Source of the DNA: an uncultured Oscillospiraceae bacterium
GTDB lineage: Bacteria > Bacillota > Clostridia > Oscillospirales > Oscillospiraceae
DNA length: 15,872 nt
Direction of reading: 5' to 3'
Assembly (NCBI GenBank): GCA_934589705.1
Contig: CAKTOH010000029.1
Span: 1-15,872, forward strand
Shown: piece after piece, positions 1 through 6,627 of the stretch
Position numbering within the stretch: the first letter of the stretch is position 1
Layout of the letters: every line of letters begins with the position of its first letter
Program-made: the position numbers and the translations under genes
Notes under the pieces: generated by a model
What the model was told of the DNA's origin: nothing
The model's input: the letters and a program-made list of their open reading frames with translations, nothing else
Database searches by the model: none

Positions 1-195
1 CCCCTGATCCGCTCCACCACCCCCGGCCTGGAGACCAACAAGAAGGGCGGCCTCATCGTCAATGAGAACGAGATGACCACCCGCGAGGGCGTCTTCGCCG
101 GCGGCGATGCCGTTACCGGCGCTGCCACCGTCATCCTGGCTATGGGTGCCGGCAAGAAGGGCGCCGAGGCCATCGACAAGTTCCTGAGCAAGTAA
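1..195 (+). CDS. gltA: NADPH-dependent glutamate synthase small-subunit-like oxidoreductase, 3' end only
   Basis: Reading frame 1 is open from the window edge to TAA at 193-195, giving the last 64 residues of a protein whose start lies outside. The tail has GVFAGGDAVTGAATV followed by an alanine/glycine-rich helix (LAMGAGKKGAEAID). This is the C-terminal FAD/NAD(P)-binding signature of the glutamate synthase beta-subunit family, which moves electrons from NADPH through FAD and Fe-S centres. In Clostridia such proteins are usually annotated as GltA, but the same tail occurs in the large subunit of NfnAB and in sulfide dehydrogenase relatives. With only the tail visible the exact substrate cannot be fixed. 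A strong terminator follows 35 bases downstream, so this is the last gene of its unit. It points toward the convergent rsmG unit. Confidence 0.72.
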   Translation, partial: PLIRSTTPGLETNKKGGLIVNENEMTTREGVFAGGDAVTGAATVILAMGAGKKGAEAIDKFLSK

Positions 196-230
196 GGCTT
201 CCGGTTATCCATTCTGTCATTCCATAACGT

Positions 231-262
231 ACCCCCGGGGCGATTGCCCCGGGGGTGTTTTT
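231..262 (+). terminator. Rho-independent terminator after the glutamate synthase-like gene
   Basis: A perfect 11-bp GC-rich stem (ACCCCCGGGGC at 231-241 paired with 246-256) closes a GATT loop and is followed by G and five T residues (258-262). This is a textbook intrinsic terminator placed 35 bases after the stop codon. Confidence 0.93.
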
Positions 263-283
263 ATAGAGAAATCCTGGATAAAC

Positions 284-563
284 AATGTAGGGGCGGCCAA
301 AAAACCATGTCATTGCGAGGAGGCCATCGGCCGACGTGGCAATCCGTCTCCCCCTTGGCTCCCACTCTGGGGGAGCTGGCGGCGAAGCCGACTGAGAGGG
401 TAAAATTCGCCCTCTCCGCCCCCTTCCGGGGGCACCTCTCCCATAGGGAGAGGCAAGGCCCTCATCCGTCTCGCGCTTGCGGGAGACGCGCGAGCCACCT
501 TCCCCAGTGGGGAAGGCTTTGGGAAACGGATTGCCACGTCGGCCGATGGCTCGAAATGACATG
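284..563. repeat. Composite palindromic repeat A (MITE-like, about 255-280 bp)
   Basis: This fills the gap between the left-edge gene and rsmG. The core, 306-563, is bounded by inverted arms of about 40 bases: the left arm 306-347 (starting CATGTCATTGCGA) is nearly the reverse complement of the right arm 526-563 (ending AAATGACATG). Each arm also folds on itself through GGCC-containing half-sites. Inside are nested hairpins: 352-405 with CTCCC/GGGAG pairing, 425-455, and 459-522 (a CGCGCTTGCGGGAGACGCGCG inner hairpin flanked by TTCCCC/GGGGAA). A short piece, TGTAGGGGCGGCC (285-297), just outside also recurs in repeat E. No convincing gene lies here; open frames across it follow the repeat rather than any protein family. 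Confidence 0.85.
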
Positions 564-579
564 CGTTTTGAGCAGTACC

Positions 580-621
580 CCGGAAACAAGAGACCCCCTG
601 GGACAGGTCTGTCCCAGGGGG
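580..621 (-). terminator. Terminator for the DUF3810-rsmG unit
   Basis: CCCCCTGGGAC at 594-604 pairs perfectly with GTCCCAGGGGG at 611-621, and a further A-T pair closes a four-base loop. Read on the minus strand it begins 19 bases after the rsmG stop and is followed by the T-rich run TCTCTTGTTT. The tail is less pure than an ideal intrinsic terminator, but the position and perfect stem support the call. Confidence 0.8.
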
Positions 622-640
622 CAATGATCACTTCAGCGGT

Positions 641-1336
641 TCACTTCAGCGGTGCCTGTTTGATTTTGGCGTACCGTCTGGGGTACTGCTTGGGGGTGGG
701 GGCAATCTTGCGCAGGACAATGACCCCGTGGCTGGTGTCGTCAATGGGGAATTTGCGCACTTCCTCCAGCTTCAGCCCCAGCTTTTTGATAGCCCCGGCG
801 CACTCGGCAAGCTCTTCCTCCGCGGCGGTACCCTTCATGGCCAGCACCGCGCCGCCCACTTTTACATAGGGAGCCGTCAGTTCCAGCAGGATGTTCAGCC
901 GGGCAACCGCCCGGGAGGTGGCAAAATCGTACTGCTCCCGGCAGTCTGCCACCGCTTCCTCCGCTCTTGCCGTGACGCACCGGGCGGAAATTCCCAGGCC
1001 GGGCAGAATTTCCTCCAGCCATTTCATCCGCTTGCCCAGAGAATCCAGCAGCGTCACCTTTGCCTCCGGGCAGGCGATGGCCAGAGGCACTCCGGGAAAG
1101 CCCGCTCCGCAGCCCACGTCGATGAGCTTTTTGCCCCGCAGATCGGCGCAGCACAGCACCGTCAGGCTGTCCAGCAGATGCAGCTTCGCCACCTGGGTAT
1201 CCTCGGTGATGGCCGTCAGATTCATCACTTCGTTCTGCTTGACCATGGCTCGGGCAAAGGCGCACAGCTTCTCCTGCCGCTCCTCCGGCAAATCCAGACC
1301 CAGCCGGGTCAGACCCTCTTTCAGGGTTTTCTCCAT
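641..1336 (-). CDS. rsmG: 16S rRNA (guanine-N7)-methyltransferase RsmG (GidB)
   Basis: The 231-residue protein matches the family's usual 205-240 residues. RsmG uses S-adenosylmethionine to methylate N7 of a conserved guanine (G527 in E. coli numbering) in 16S rRNA. Visible family signatures are MNLTAI (38-43), KLHLLDSLT (51-59) and the SAM-binding glycine loop IDVGCGAGFPG (72-82), followed by LLDSLGKRMKWL (96-107). The start is the ATG at 1334-1336, with AGGGAGG nine bases upstream. It overlaps the DUF3810 stop by one base (TGATG), so translation is probably coupled. The open frame extends much further upstream, but that part is only a shadow of the DUF3810 gene in another frame. Being separated from the trmE/mnmG cluster, where rsmG often lies, is a small oddity. 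Confidence 0.96.
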   Translation of the reverse strand: MEKTLKEGLTRLGLDLPEERQEKLCAFARAMVKQNEVMNLTAITEDTQVAKLHLLDSLTVLCCADLRGKKLIDVGCGAGFPGVPLAIACPEAKVTLLDSLGKRMKWLEEILPGLGISARCVTARAEEAVADCREQYDFATSRAVARLNILLELTAPYVKVGGAVLAMKGTAAEEELAECAGAIKKLGLKLEEVRKFPIDDTSHGVIVLRKIAPTPKQYPRRYAKIKQAPLK

Positions 1337-2517
1337 CAGCCGATGCCTCCCTTCGCGTTGACGATGCCGCTCAAATCCACCTTGGTCCTGTCGTAGGGGT
1401 CGAACCGGGTCTCCGTCTGGGTAATGGAGGGCAGCACCACGGTCTGAATATGCCAGTTTACCAGCAGGTCGCAGACCTGGGCGTAGGAAGAAATTCCCTG
1501 CTTTTCGCCGCTGGTTTTCAGATAGGTGTCGTTTACCGTATCCGCAAGGTGGGTGGCCTTGGTGTCCTGCTTCTGGTTGAAGAAGGCGTCGTAGGCGTTC
1601 CAGTCCGTCCGCAGGGTATCCCCCACGCCCTGCTTCACCCGAGCCGTCGCCGCGGCCGCCGCCTGGGTATTCACGCTGGCAAGGGCGCTGTAGCAGTACC
1701 GGAAGGCCATAAAATAGGCGGAATACTGGAAATTGGGGTCGGAATGGACGGAACAGGCCAGAAAGGCTGCGAAATTGGCGTCCCGCTCGGAAGCGATGCA
1801 CATCCGGTGCGACATTTCGTGGCACATGGTAAAGGGCAGCAGCACATCCGGAATCTGGGGATTGACGCAGGCCTCGCCGGTGATGCCGAAGGTAAAGCCG
1901 GTAATGCCCATGGAGGTGTACATGTCCGCCCAGCCCAGCTTTTTCACAGGAAGTGTGCACCCAGCAAAGACGGGATAGTGCTTTTCATAGGTCAGGGTAT
2001 GAAAGCCCTCACCAGCCTTTTCAGCCATTTCCTCAAAGGAGTCGAATTTTACGTTGCCGCTGCCGTCCCGGCTGACCCGCTTGGCCAGGGAATTGGCCTT
2101 GTCCCGGTAATACTCGGTGGCCTCCGTCAGCTCGTCAAGGTTATAGCTGCTGACCTCCAGACGGATGTCGTCAGACAAAGAGCCTGCGTAGTAGTTCATG
2201 CCCCACATGGCCATATGCAGCAGGTAAATGCCGGAAAACACCGCCAGCACCCAGCCCAGCCACTGGATGGGATTCCACTTGAGCACCAGCACCAGCACGA
2301 GACTGGCAAGAATCAGCATTCCCAGCACCACCGCAAGCGCCTGCCAGACCGGGTAAGTGAACTGACCCGTCCAGTTTGCCAGATAGTCCTGCAAGGTGCG
2401 CACCACATAAGGGTAGACCATGTCCACCAGGGTTGCGTACCGCTCGCCGAACCGGGTCAGCAGCCAGGTCATAGCGGCAAAAATCCCGGCAGTCAGATAG
2501 CCGAACCAATATCGCAA
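1336..2517 (-). CDS. DUF3810-family membrane protein with HExxH metallopeptidase-like motif
   Basis: Translation most likely starts at TTG (2515-2517): an excellent AAAGGAGG (2525-2532) lies seven bases upstream, and upstream in-frame ATGs would run into repeat sequence. The 393-residue product has three hydrophobic segments near the N terminus (about 4-22, 58-79 and 86-108). A soluble region follows, containing HEMSH (233-237) and then ERDANFAAFLAC from 244. That is the arrangement of a zinc site with two histidines and a downstream glutamate. Architecture and motif fit the DUF3810 family, whose substrate is unknown. The first segment lacks a signal-peptidase site, so I expect membrane anchoring. 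It is co-transcribed with and overlaps rsmG; nothing visible explains why a membrane peptidase should be tied to a ribosomal methylase. Peptidase activity is inferred from the motif only. Confidence 0.88.
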   Translation of the reverse strand: MRYWFGYLTAGIFAAMTWLLTRFGERYATLVDMVYPYVVRTLQDYLANWTGQFTYPVWQALAVVLGMLILASLVLVLVLKWNPIQWLGWVLAVFSGIYLLHMAMWGMNYYAGSLSDDIRLEVSSYNLDELTEATEYYRDKANSLAKRVSRDGSGNVKFDSFEEMAEKAGEGFHTLTYEKHYPVFAGCTLPVKKLGWADMYTSMGITGFTFGITGEACVNPQIPDVLLPFTMCHEMSHRMCIASERDANFAAFLACSVHSDPNFQYSAYFMAFRYCYSALASVNTQAAAAATARVKQGVGDTLRTDWNAYDAFFNQKQDTKATHLADTVNDTYLKTSGEKQGISSYAQVCDLLVNWHIQTVVLPSITQTETRFDPYDRTKVDLSGIVNAKGGIG

Positions 2518-2524
2518 AGGAATT

Positions 2525-2532
2525 CCTCCTTT
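2525..2532 (-). promoter_or_regulatory. Ribosome binding site that fixes the TTG start of the DUF3810 gene
   Basis: On the minus strand AAAGGAGG is followed by AATTCCT and TTG. Spacing is seven bases. No ATG is placed as well, so this site decides the start. Confidence 0.85.
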
Positions 2533-2556
2533 ATGTGCAGAGTAGTAGATTTTTAT

Positions 2557-2562
2557 AGTATA
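2557..2562 (-). promoter_or_regulatory. Candidate -10 element for the DUF3810-rsmG unit
   Basis: TATACT occurs on the minus strand, followed by an AT-rich stretch, about 40 bases upstream of the TTG start. No good -35 is present at 16-18 bases: TTACAA is too far and CAAGAC is weak. Only the -10 is supported. Positions 2570-2690 upstream hold AT-rich sequence in which I recognise nothing else. Confidence 0.45.
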
Positions 2563-2693
2563 ACACAAATGACCGGAATTGTCTTGTAAATTTTCTTTAA
2601 TTTTTGCCGTGGTCGGCAGGGCCGGTCTGTTATTGTTGGACTGTTGAGTACCGCTGGGTATTGTTCTGTTATTTTGCGCGGAAACAAAAAACA

Positions 2694-3120
2694 TACTGGT
2701 GCGGGAGCACCCAAAGGCTCCCTTGTGTAAAGGGAGCTGGCTCGCGCGTCTCACGCAAGCGCGAGACTGAGAGATTGTAAAACCGCGCTTTATTGCGAGT
2801 TCCCCAAAAAGTGGGAGTTCTGATCCCCTCAGTCATGGCCTTGCGGGAGACGGCCATGACAGCTCCCCTTGATCAGCAAGGGGAGCCTTTTCGCTCCGCC
2901 GGTAGTCCTCGGAATATCCGGGGGATTGCCACACCAGTCTGTGGACTGGTTCGCAATGACAATTCCTATTTCGGTGCATACCAAGAGAAAAACGGATTGT
3001 GACCGGAGGGAATCCCTGGAAGGGGCCACGCCAGTGTTGCATAAATCAAGGTATGACTGCCACCGGCAGTCATTAGAATTTTGATTCGCTGCGCGGAGCA
3101 CCACACTGGTTCGCAATGAC
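2694..3120. repeat. Composite palindromic repeat B
   Basis: The gap between the remB terminator and the DUF3810 promoter is filled with tandem palindromic modules. A hairpin module spans 2711-2783 (GGCTCCC..GGGAGC, then an inner CTCGCGCGTCTC/GCGCGAG hairpin). An inverted-orientation module at 2817-2892 contains GGCCTTGCGGGAGACGGCC and CTCCCC..GGGGAG. A third module at 2917-2960 folds through ACCAGTC/GACTGGT and ends TCGCAATGAC. A fourth at 2992-3120 is of the same kind and again ends TCGCAATGAC, but is interrupted by an insertion (about 3038-3102). The first 20 bases match the corresponding part of repeat D almost exactly. No gene is supported here. Confidence 0.85.
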
Positions 3121-3150
3121 ACTGTTCTTTCGGTACTTCCCACACAGGAA

Positions 3151-3186
3151 AAACCAGGTGCACCCGATTTCGGATGCACCTGGTTT
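3151..3186 (-). terminator. Terminator of the dnaN-gyrase-rnhA-remB gene block
   Basis: AAACCAGGTGCA (3151-3162) pairs perfectly with TGCACCTGGTTT (3175-3186), with a small internal CCG/CGG extension. On the minus strand the stem runs into five T residues (complement of 3149-3153). It begins three bases beyond the remB stop. Confidence 0.9.
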
Positions 3187-3188
3187 CC

Positions 3189-3431
3189 TCATTTCAGCCG
3201 TTTTTCCAGGGTAGCCGCGCTGAGGGACGTGAGCCGCACCCGGTGAAAGCCGTACTCCGAGGTCAGAATGAAGGACTTTGGCAGCTCGTCACAGGGCACC
3301 ACATCGCCGTTTTCCTCGCTTTTTGCCAGAAATTCCCGGGTTCGCTTGGAGGTGGAGGTATTGTCCAGGTCAAAAATTCCGATGATGGAGCTGTCCCGGA
3401 CGGCCATGTCATTGCCGATGGATAGATACAT
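3189..3431 (-). CDS. remB: RemB-like DUF370 regulatory protein
   Basis: The 80-residue protein has the DUF370 pattern: MYLSIGNDMAVRDSSIIGIF at the N terminus, the DLDNTSTSK..TREFL segment, ELPKSFILT in the middle and SLSAATLEKR at the end. In Bacillus subtilis the family members RemA and RemB act in control of biofilm matrix genes; RemA is a small DNA-binding protein. RemB (YaaB) is encoded between recF and gyrB there. Here the gene sits at the end of the gyrase block, one base after the rnhA stop and with GAGGAAG upstream of ATG. It is followed at once by a strong terminator. The family assignment is firm; a matrix-control role in this organism is inference. Confidence 0.9.
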   Translation of the reverse strand: MYLSIGNDMAVRDSSIIGIFDLDNTSTSKRTREFLAKSEENGDVVPCDELPKSFILTSEYGFHRVRLTSLSAATLEKRLK

Positions 3432-3432
3432 C

Positions 3433-3870
3433 TTACTTCCTCATTTTCCACTGGGCAACGGCCAGCTCGTCGCACCGGTTATTCTTGGGGTTGTCCGCAT
3501 GGCCTTTGACCCAGTGATAGCGCACCTGATGGGTCTGGGTCAGCCGGAGAAGCACCTCCCACAAGTCCGGGTTCAGGGCGGGCTTTTTGTCGGACTTCAC
3601 CCAGCCCCGCTTCTTCCAGCCCCAGGCCCAGCCCTTTTCCAGAGCGTCAATGACGTACTTGGAATCGGAATACAGCTCCACAATACAGGGCTCTTTCAGC
3701 GCCTTCAGCCCTTCAATGACGGCGGTCAGCTCCATCCGGTTGTTGGTGGTGGTGTCCTCGCCGCCGGAAAGCTCCTTCTCCACCCCGTTAAACGCCAGGA
3801 TGGCTCCCCAGCCTCCGGGGCCGGGGTTTCCGGAGCAGGCGCCGTCGGTGTACAGGGTTACGGTCTTCAT
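3433..3870 (-). CDS. rnhA: Ribonuclease HI
   Basis: The 145-residue protein is the expected length for bacterial RNase HI, which cuts the RNA strand of RNA:DNA hybrids. All catalytic residues are present: D9 ([11 protein letters not shown]), E47 (NNRMEL), D69 (YSDSKYV), H124 (VKGHADNP) and D134 (NRCDELA), nearly the same numbering as E. coli. A basic, tryptophan-rich substrate-handle region lies at 81-95 ([12 protein letters not shown]). The start codon overlaps the gyrA stop as ATGA (3867-3870), with a GAGGAG site in the end of gyrA, so its translation should depend on gyrA. Linking RNase HI to gyrase is functionally sensible because negative supercoiling promotes R-loops, but this coupling is inference. 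Confidence 0.97.
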   Translation of the reverse strand: MKTVTLYTDGACSGNPGPGGWGAILAFNGVEKELSGGEDTTTNNRMELTAVIEGLKALKEPCIVELYSDSKYVIDALEKGWAWGWKKRGWVKSDKKPALNPDLWEVLLRLTQTHQVRYHWVKGHADNPKNNRCDELAVAQWKMRK

Positions 3871-6383
3871 GCCTGAGGCTCCTCGCCCTTATCTTCTTCC
3901 TCCATGGCCTCCACACGCTCCAAGGACACCACCTGGTTGCCTTCCTCAATGCGCATGACGATAACGCCCTGGGTATCCCGCTTGTAGACGTTGATGGAGG
4001 CAGCGGGAATCCGGATGATGACACCGCCGTTTTCGATGAGCATCACGTCATCGCTTTCGCTCACCACCCGGCAGCCGGCAACATTACCGGTCTTGGGGGT
4101 AATGTTGTAGTTTTTCAGACCCTTGCCGCCTCGGCTCTGGGCGCACTTTTCCCCGTTGGGGCCGGTGCGAAGATACTCACTCAGCTCCGTGCGCTTGCCG
4201 TAGCCGTTGACGGTGACGGTGAGCAGGGTCTTGCCTTCCTCGGCCTTCTCCGCGCCTACCACAAAGTCGCCGTCGGACAGACTGATGCCCCGGACACCGG
4301 CGGCGTCCCGTCCCATAGGCCGGACGTCGTTCTCGTTGAAGCAGATGGCCATGCCCTGGGCGGTAGCCAGGAGAATATTGTCATTGCCGTTGGTGCGGAT
4401 GACGTTGATGAGGTGATCGCCCTCTTCCAGGGTGATGGCACGGATACCGGTTTTCCGGTTGGTTTTCAGGGCAATGAAGGGAATCCGCTTGACGGTGCCC
4501 TTCCGGGTGACCATCATCAGGAACTCATTGTCGTCAAACTCCCGGGTAATGACCATGGCGGTGACGGACTCTCCGGCTTCCAGCGGCAGCACGTTCACAA
4601 TGGCGGTGCCCCGGGCGGTACGTCCGGCCTCGGGAATCTGATAGCCCTTGCGCAGGTGCACCTTGCCCATGTCCGTGAAGAACAGAATATAGTCGTGGGT
4701 AGAGGCAATGGTCAGGGATTTGACGAAGTCCTCCTCCTTGAGGTTCTGGGCGTTCACGCCCCGGCCGCCCCGGCTCTGGGTCCGGTAGGTATCCACGGGC
4801 ATCCGCTTGATATAGCCGTGGCTGGACAGGGTAAAGGCGCAGGTCTCCTCCTCGATCAGGTCTTCGATGTCGATTTCGTCCTCGATGTCCTGAATCTCGG
4901 TCTTCCGCTTGTCGCCGAACTTGTCCCGGATCTCGATCAGTTCCTCCCGGAGGACGGCCTTCAGCTTGTTCTCGTCCGCCAGCAGTTCCAGGTAATACTT
5001 GATCTTTTCCATCAGGTCATCATATTCCGCCTGAAGCTTTTCCCGGTCAAGACCCTGAAGAGCTTTCAGCCGCATGTCCAGAATGGCCTGGGCCTGAATA
5101 TCGTCCAGAGAGAATCTGTCCATCAGACGCTGCTTGGCATCGTCATAGGCAGAGCGGATAATATGGATGACCTCATCGATATTATCCTGGGCAATGAGCA
5201 GACCCTCCAACAGGTGGGCACGCTCCCGTGCCTTGCGCAGGTCGTACTGGGTTCTGCGGGTCAGGATTTCCTCCTGATGCTTCAGATACTCGTCGATGAT
5301 CTGCCGCAGGGACAGAATTTTCGGCTGCTTCTGGTTGTCCACCAGCGCCAGCATGATAATGCCGAAGCTGGATTGGAGGGCGGTCTGCTTGAAGAGGTTG
5401 TTGAGCACCACCTGGGGGTTCGCGTCCTTCTTCAGCTCAATGACCATCCGCATACCGTTCCGGTCGGTTTCGTCCCGGAGGTCGGAAATGCCCTCCAGCC
5501 GCTTGTCCTTCACCTGCTCGGCAATGTTCTTGATGAGCTGCCGCTTATTGACCTGGTAGGGAAGCTCGGTGACGATGATCCGCATCCGATCCTTGCCGAA
5601 TTCCTCGAATTCCGTCCGGGCCCGGACGATGACCTTGCCCCGGCCGGTGGCGTAGGCCGCCCGAATGCCGCTGCGTCCCATGATAATGCCGCCGGTGGGG
5701 AAATCCGGGCCGGAAATGTGATCCATCAGGTCGGCCATGGTGGCCTCCGGGTCATCCAGCACGCACACGCAGGCATCGATAACCTCGGTCAGGTTGTGGG
5801 GCGGGATGTTGGTAGCCATGCCCACGGCAATGCCGGAAGAGCCGTTGACCAGCAGATTGGGAAACCGGCTGGGCAGCACTCTCGGCTCCTTGCGGGTCTC
5901 ATCGAAGTTGGGATCCCAGTCCACGGTCTCCTTGTCGATGTCCCGGAGCATTTCGTTGGAAATTTTGCTTAAGCGCGCCTCGGTGTAACGGTAGGCTGCC
6001 GGGGGGTCGCCGTCCACGGAACCGAAGTTGCCGTGGCCGTCCACCAGCATATAGCGCATGGAAAAATCCTGGGCAAGGCGCACCATGGCGTCATAAACCG
6101 ACGCGTCGCCGTGGGGATGGTATTTACCCAAGACGTCACCGACGCAGGTGGCCGACTTCTTGAAGGGCTTGTCGGAGGTCAGGCCGCTTTCGTACATGGT
6201 GTACAGAATGCGCCGGTGAACCGGCTTCAGGCCATCCCGGACATCGGGCAGTGCCCGTCCCACGATGACGGACATGGCGTATTCAATGTAGGACTTTTCC
6301 ATTTCGTCCACCAGGTTGCTCTGGGTAATCACCTGGTCGGGGAAACGGATGTCCTCGGGTTTGTAGCTTCTGTTATGTGCCAA
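3867..6383 (-). CDS. gyrA: DNA gyrase subunit A
   Basis: This 838-residue subunit breaks and rejoins DNA in the A2B2 gyrase tetramer. The start is TTG at 6381-6383, preceded by GGAGGTG at 6390-6396. The catalytic tyrosine is Y133 in [10 protein letters not shown]. The quinolone-resistance region reads [15 protein letters not shown], so the residue equivalent to E. coli Ser83 is Ala94, with Ser95 next and Asp98 at the position of Asp87. A coiled-coil segment follows (roughly 380-500). The C-terminal beta-pinwheel contains QSRGGKG (749-755), a GyrA box with one change from QRRGGKG, which identifies it as GyrA and not ParC. The tail is acidic ([12 protein letters not shown]). The longer open frame upstream to 6473 enters the repeat and lacks an RBS. 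Confidence 0.97.
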   Translation of the reverse strand: MAHNRSYKPEDIRFPDQVITQSNLVDEMEKSYIEYAMSVIVGRALPDVRDGLKPVHRRILYTMYESGLTSDKPFKKSATCVGDVLGKYHPHGDASVYDAMVRLAQDFSMRYMLVDGHGNFGSVDGDPPAAYRYTEARLSKISNEMLRDIDKETVDWDPNFDETRKEPRVLPSRFPNLLVNGSSGIAVGMATNIPPHNLTEVIDACVCVLDDPEATMADLMDHISGPDFPTGGIIMGRSGIRAAYATGRGKVIVRARTEFEEFGKDRMRIIVTELPYQVNKRQLIKNIAEQVKDKRLEGISDLRDETDRNGMRMVIELKKDANPQVVLNNLFKQTALQSSFGIIMLALVDNQKQPKILSLRQIIDEYLKHQEEILTRRTQYDLRKARERAHLLEGLLIAQDNIDEVIHIIRSAYDDAKQRLMDRFSLDDIQAQAILDMRLKALQGLDREKLQAEYDDLMEKIKYYLELLADENKLKAVLREELIEIRDKFGDKRKTEIQDIEDEIDIEDLIEEETCAFTLSSHGYIKRMPVDTYRTQSRGGRGVNAQNLKEEDFVKSLTIASTHDYILFFTDMGKVHLRKGYQIPEAGRTARGTAIVNVLPLEAGESVTAMVITREFDDNEFLMMVTRKGTVKRIPFIALKTNRKTGIRAITLEEGDHLINVIRTNGNDNILLATAQGMAICFNENDVRPMGRDAAGVRGISLSDGDFVVGAEKAEEGKTLLTVTVNGYGKRTELSEYLRTGPNGEKCAQSRGGKGLKNYNITPKTGNVAGCRVVSESDDVMLIENGGVIIRIPAASINVYKRDTQGVIVMRIEEGNQVVSLERVEAMEEEDKGEEPQA

Positions 6384-6389
6384 ATAAGA

Positions 6390-6396
6390 CACCTCC
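6390..6396 (-). promoter_or_regulatory. Ribosome binding site that fixes the gyrA TTG start
   Basis: Minus-strand GGAGGTG lies upstream of TTG with eight bases between GGAGG and the start. The encoded N terminus that follows ([16 protein letters not shown]) is typical for GyrA. Confidence 0.82.
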
Positions 6397-6456
6397 AAAA
6401 CAATTTGGCAAGAAAATCTGACAACGAATCCACAATCTACCCGACGGGGAAGCCCC

Positions 6457-6606
6457 AAGGCTCCCTTGTGCAAAGGGAGCTGTCAGCGCAGCTGACTGAG
6501 GGATTGTCAGATTTTCTATTTCAGGTATATTCCGTATTTCGAAATGATGTCAATCCCTCCGTCACGGCTGCGCCGTGCCACCTCCCTTTACACAAGGGAG
6601 GCTTTT
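6457..6606. repeat. Inverted pair of palindromic repeats C, between gyrB and gyrA
   Basis: Two diverged copies of the same roughly 50-base module face each other: left 6457-6508 (AAGGCTCCCTTGTGC..CTGACTGAGGGATTGTC) and right 6548-6606 in reverse orientation. Each copy contains a CTCCCTT/AAGGGAG outer hairpin and an inner hairpin (GTCAGC-GC-AGCTGAC on the left, CACGGC-GC-GCCGTG on the right). A spacer of about 39 AT-rich bases separates them. The gyrB stop is 22 bases from the right copy. The element lacks the GTCATTGCGA termini seen at A and E. The remaining bases of the gap (6384-6456) hold the gyrA leader. Confidence 0.88.
6524..6553 (-). promoter_or_regulatory. Candidate gyrA promoter built partly from repeat C
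   Basis: On the minus strand a perfect TTGACA (6548-6553) is separated by 18 bases from TATACC (6524-6529). The -35 lies in the end of the right-hand repeat copy. A start near 6517 would give a leader of about 130 bases containing the left repeat hairpins. The -10 is only 4 of 6, so function is uncertain. Confidence 0.5.
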
Positions 6607-6627
6607 CCGGGAGACAAACAATATCTG

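Noticed and set aside
244..869. Overlapping open frames on both strands across repeat A
   Set aside because: They consist of translated palindromes, differ in every frame, lack RBS support and run into rsmG or the terminators.
2518..2754. N-terminal extension of the DUF3810 protein upstream of the TTG
   Set aside because: The extension covers the promoter region and part of the repeat; a strong RBS sits exactly at the TTG start.
2694..3120. CRISPR array
   Set aside because: The repeats are not direct, evenly spaced copies with unique spacers. They are palindromic modules of mixed type and orientation, and no cas gene is present.
2669..3179. Small open frames on both strands in repeat B
   Set aside because: Their peptides are translations of the shared repeat modules; similar peptides reappear at repeat D. 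None has a credible start.
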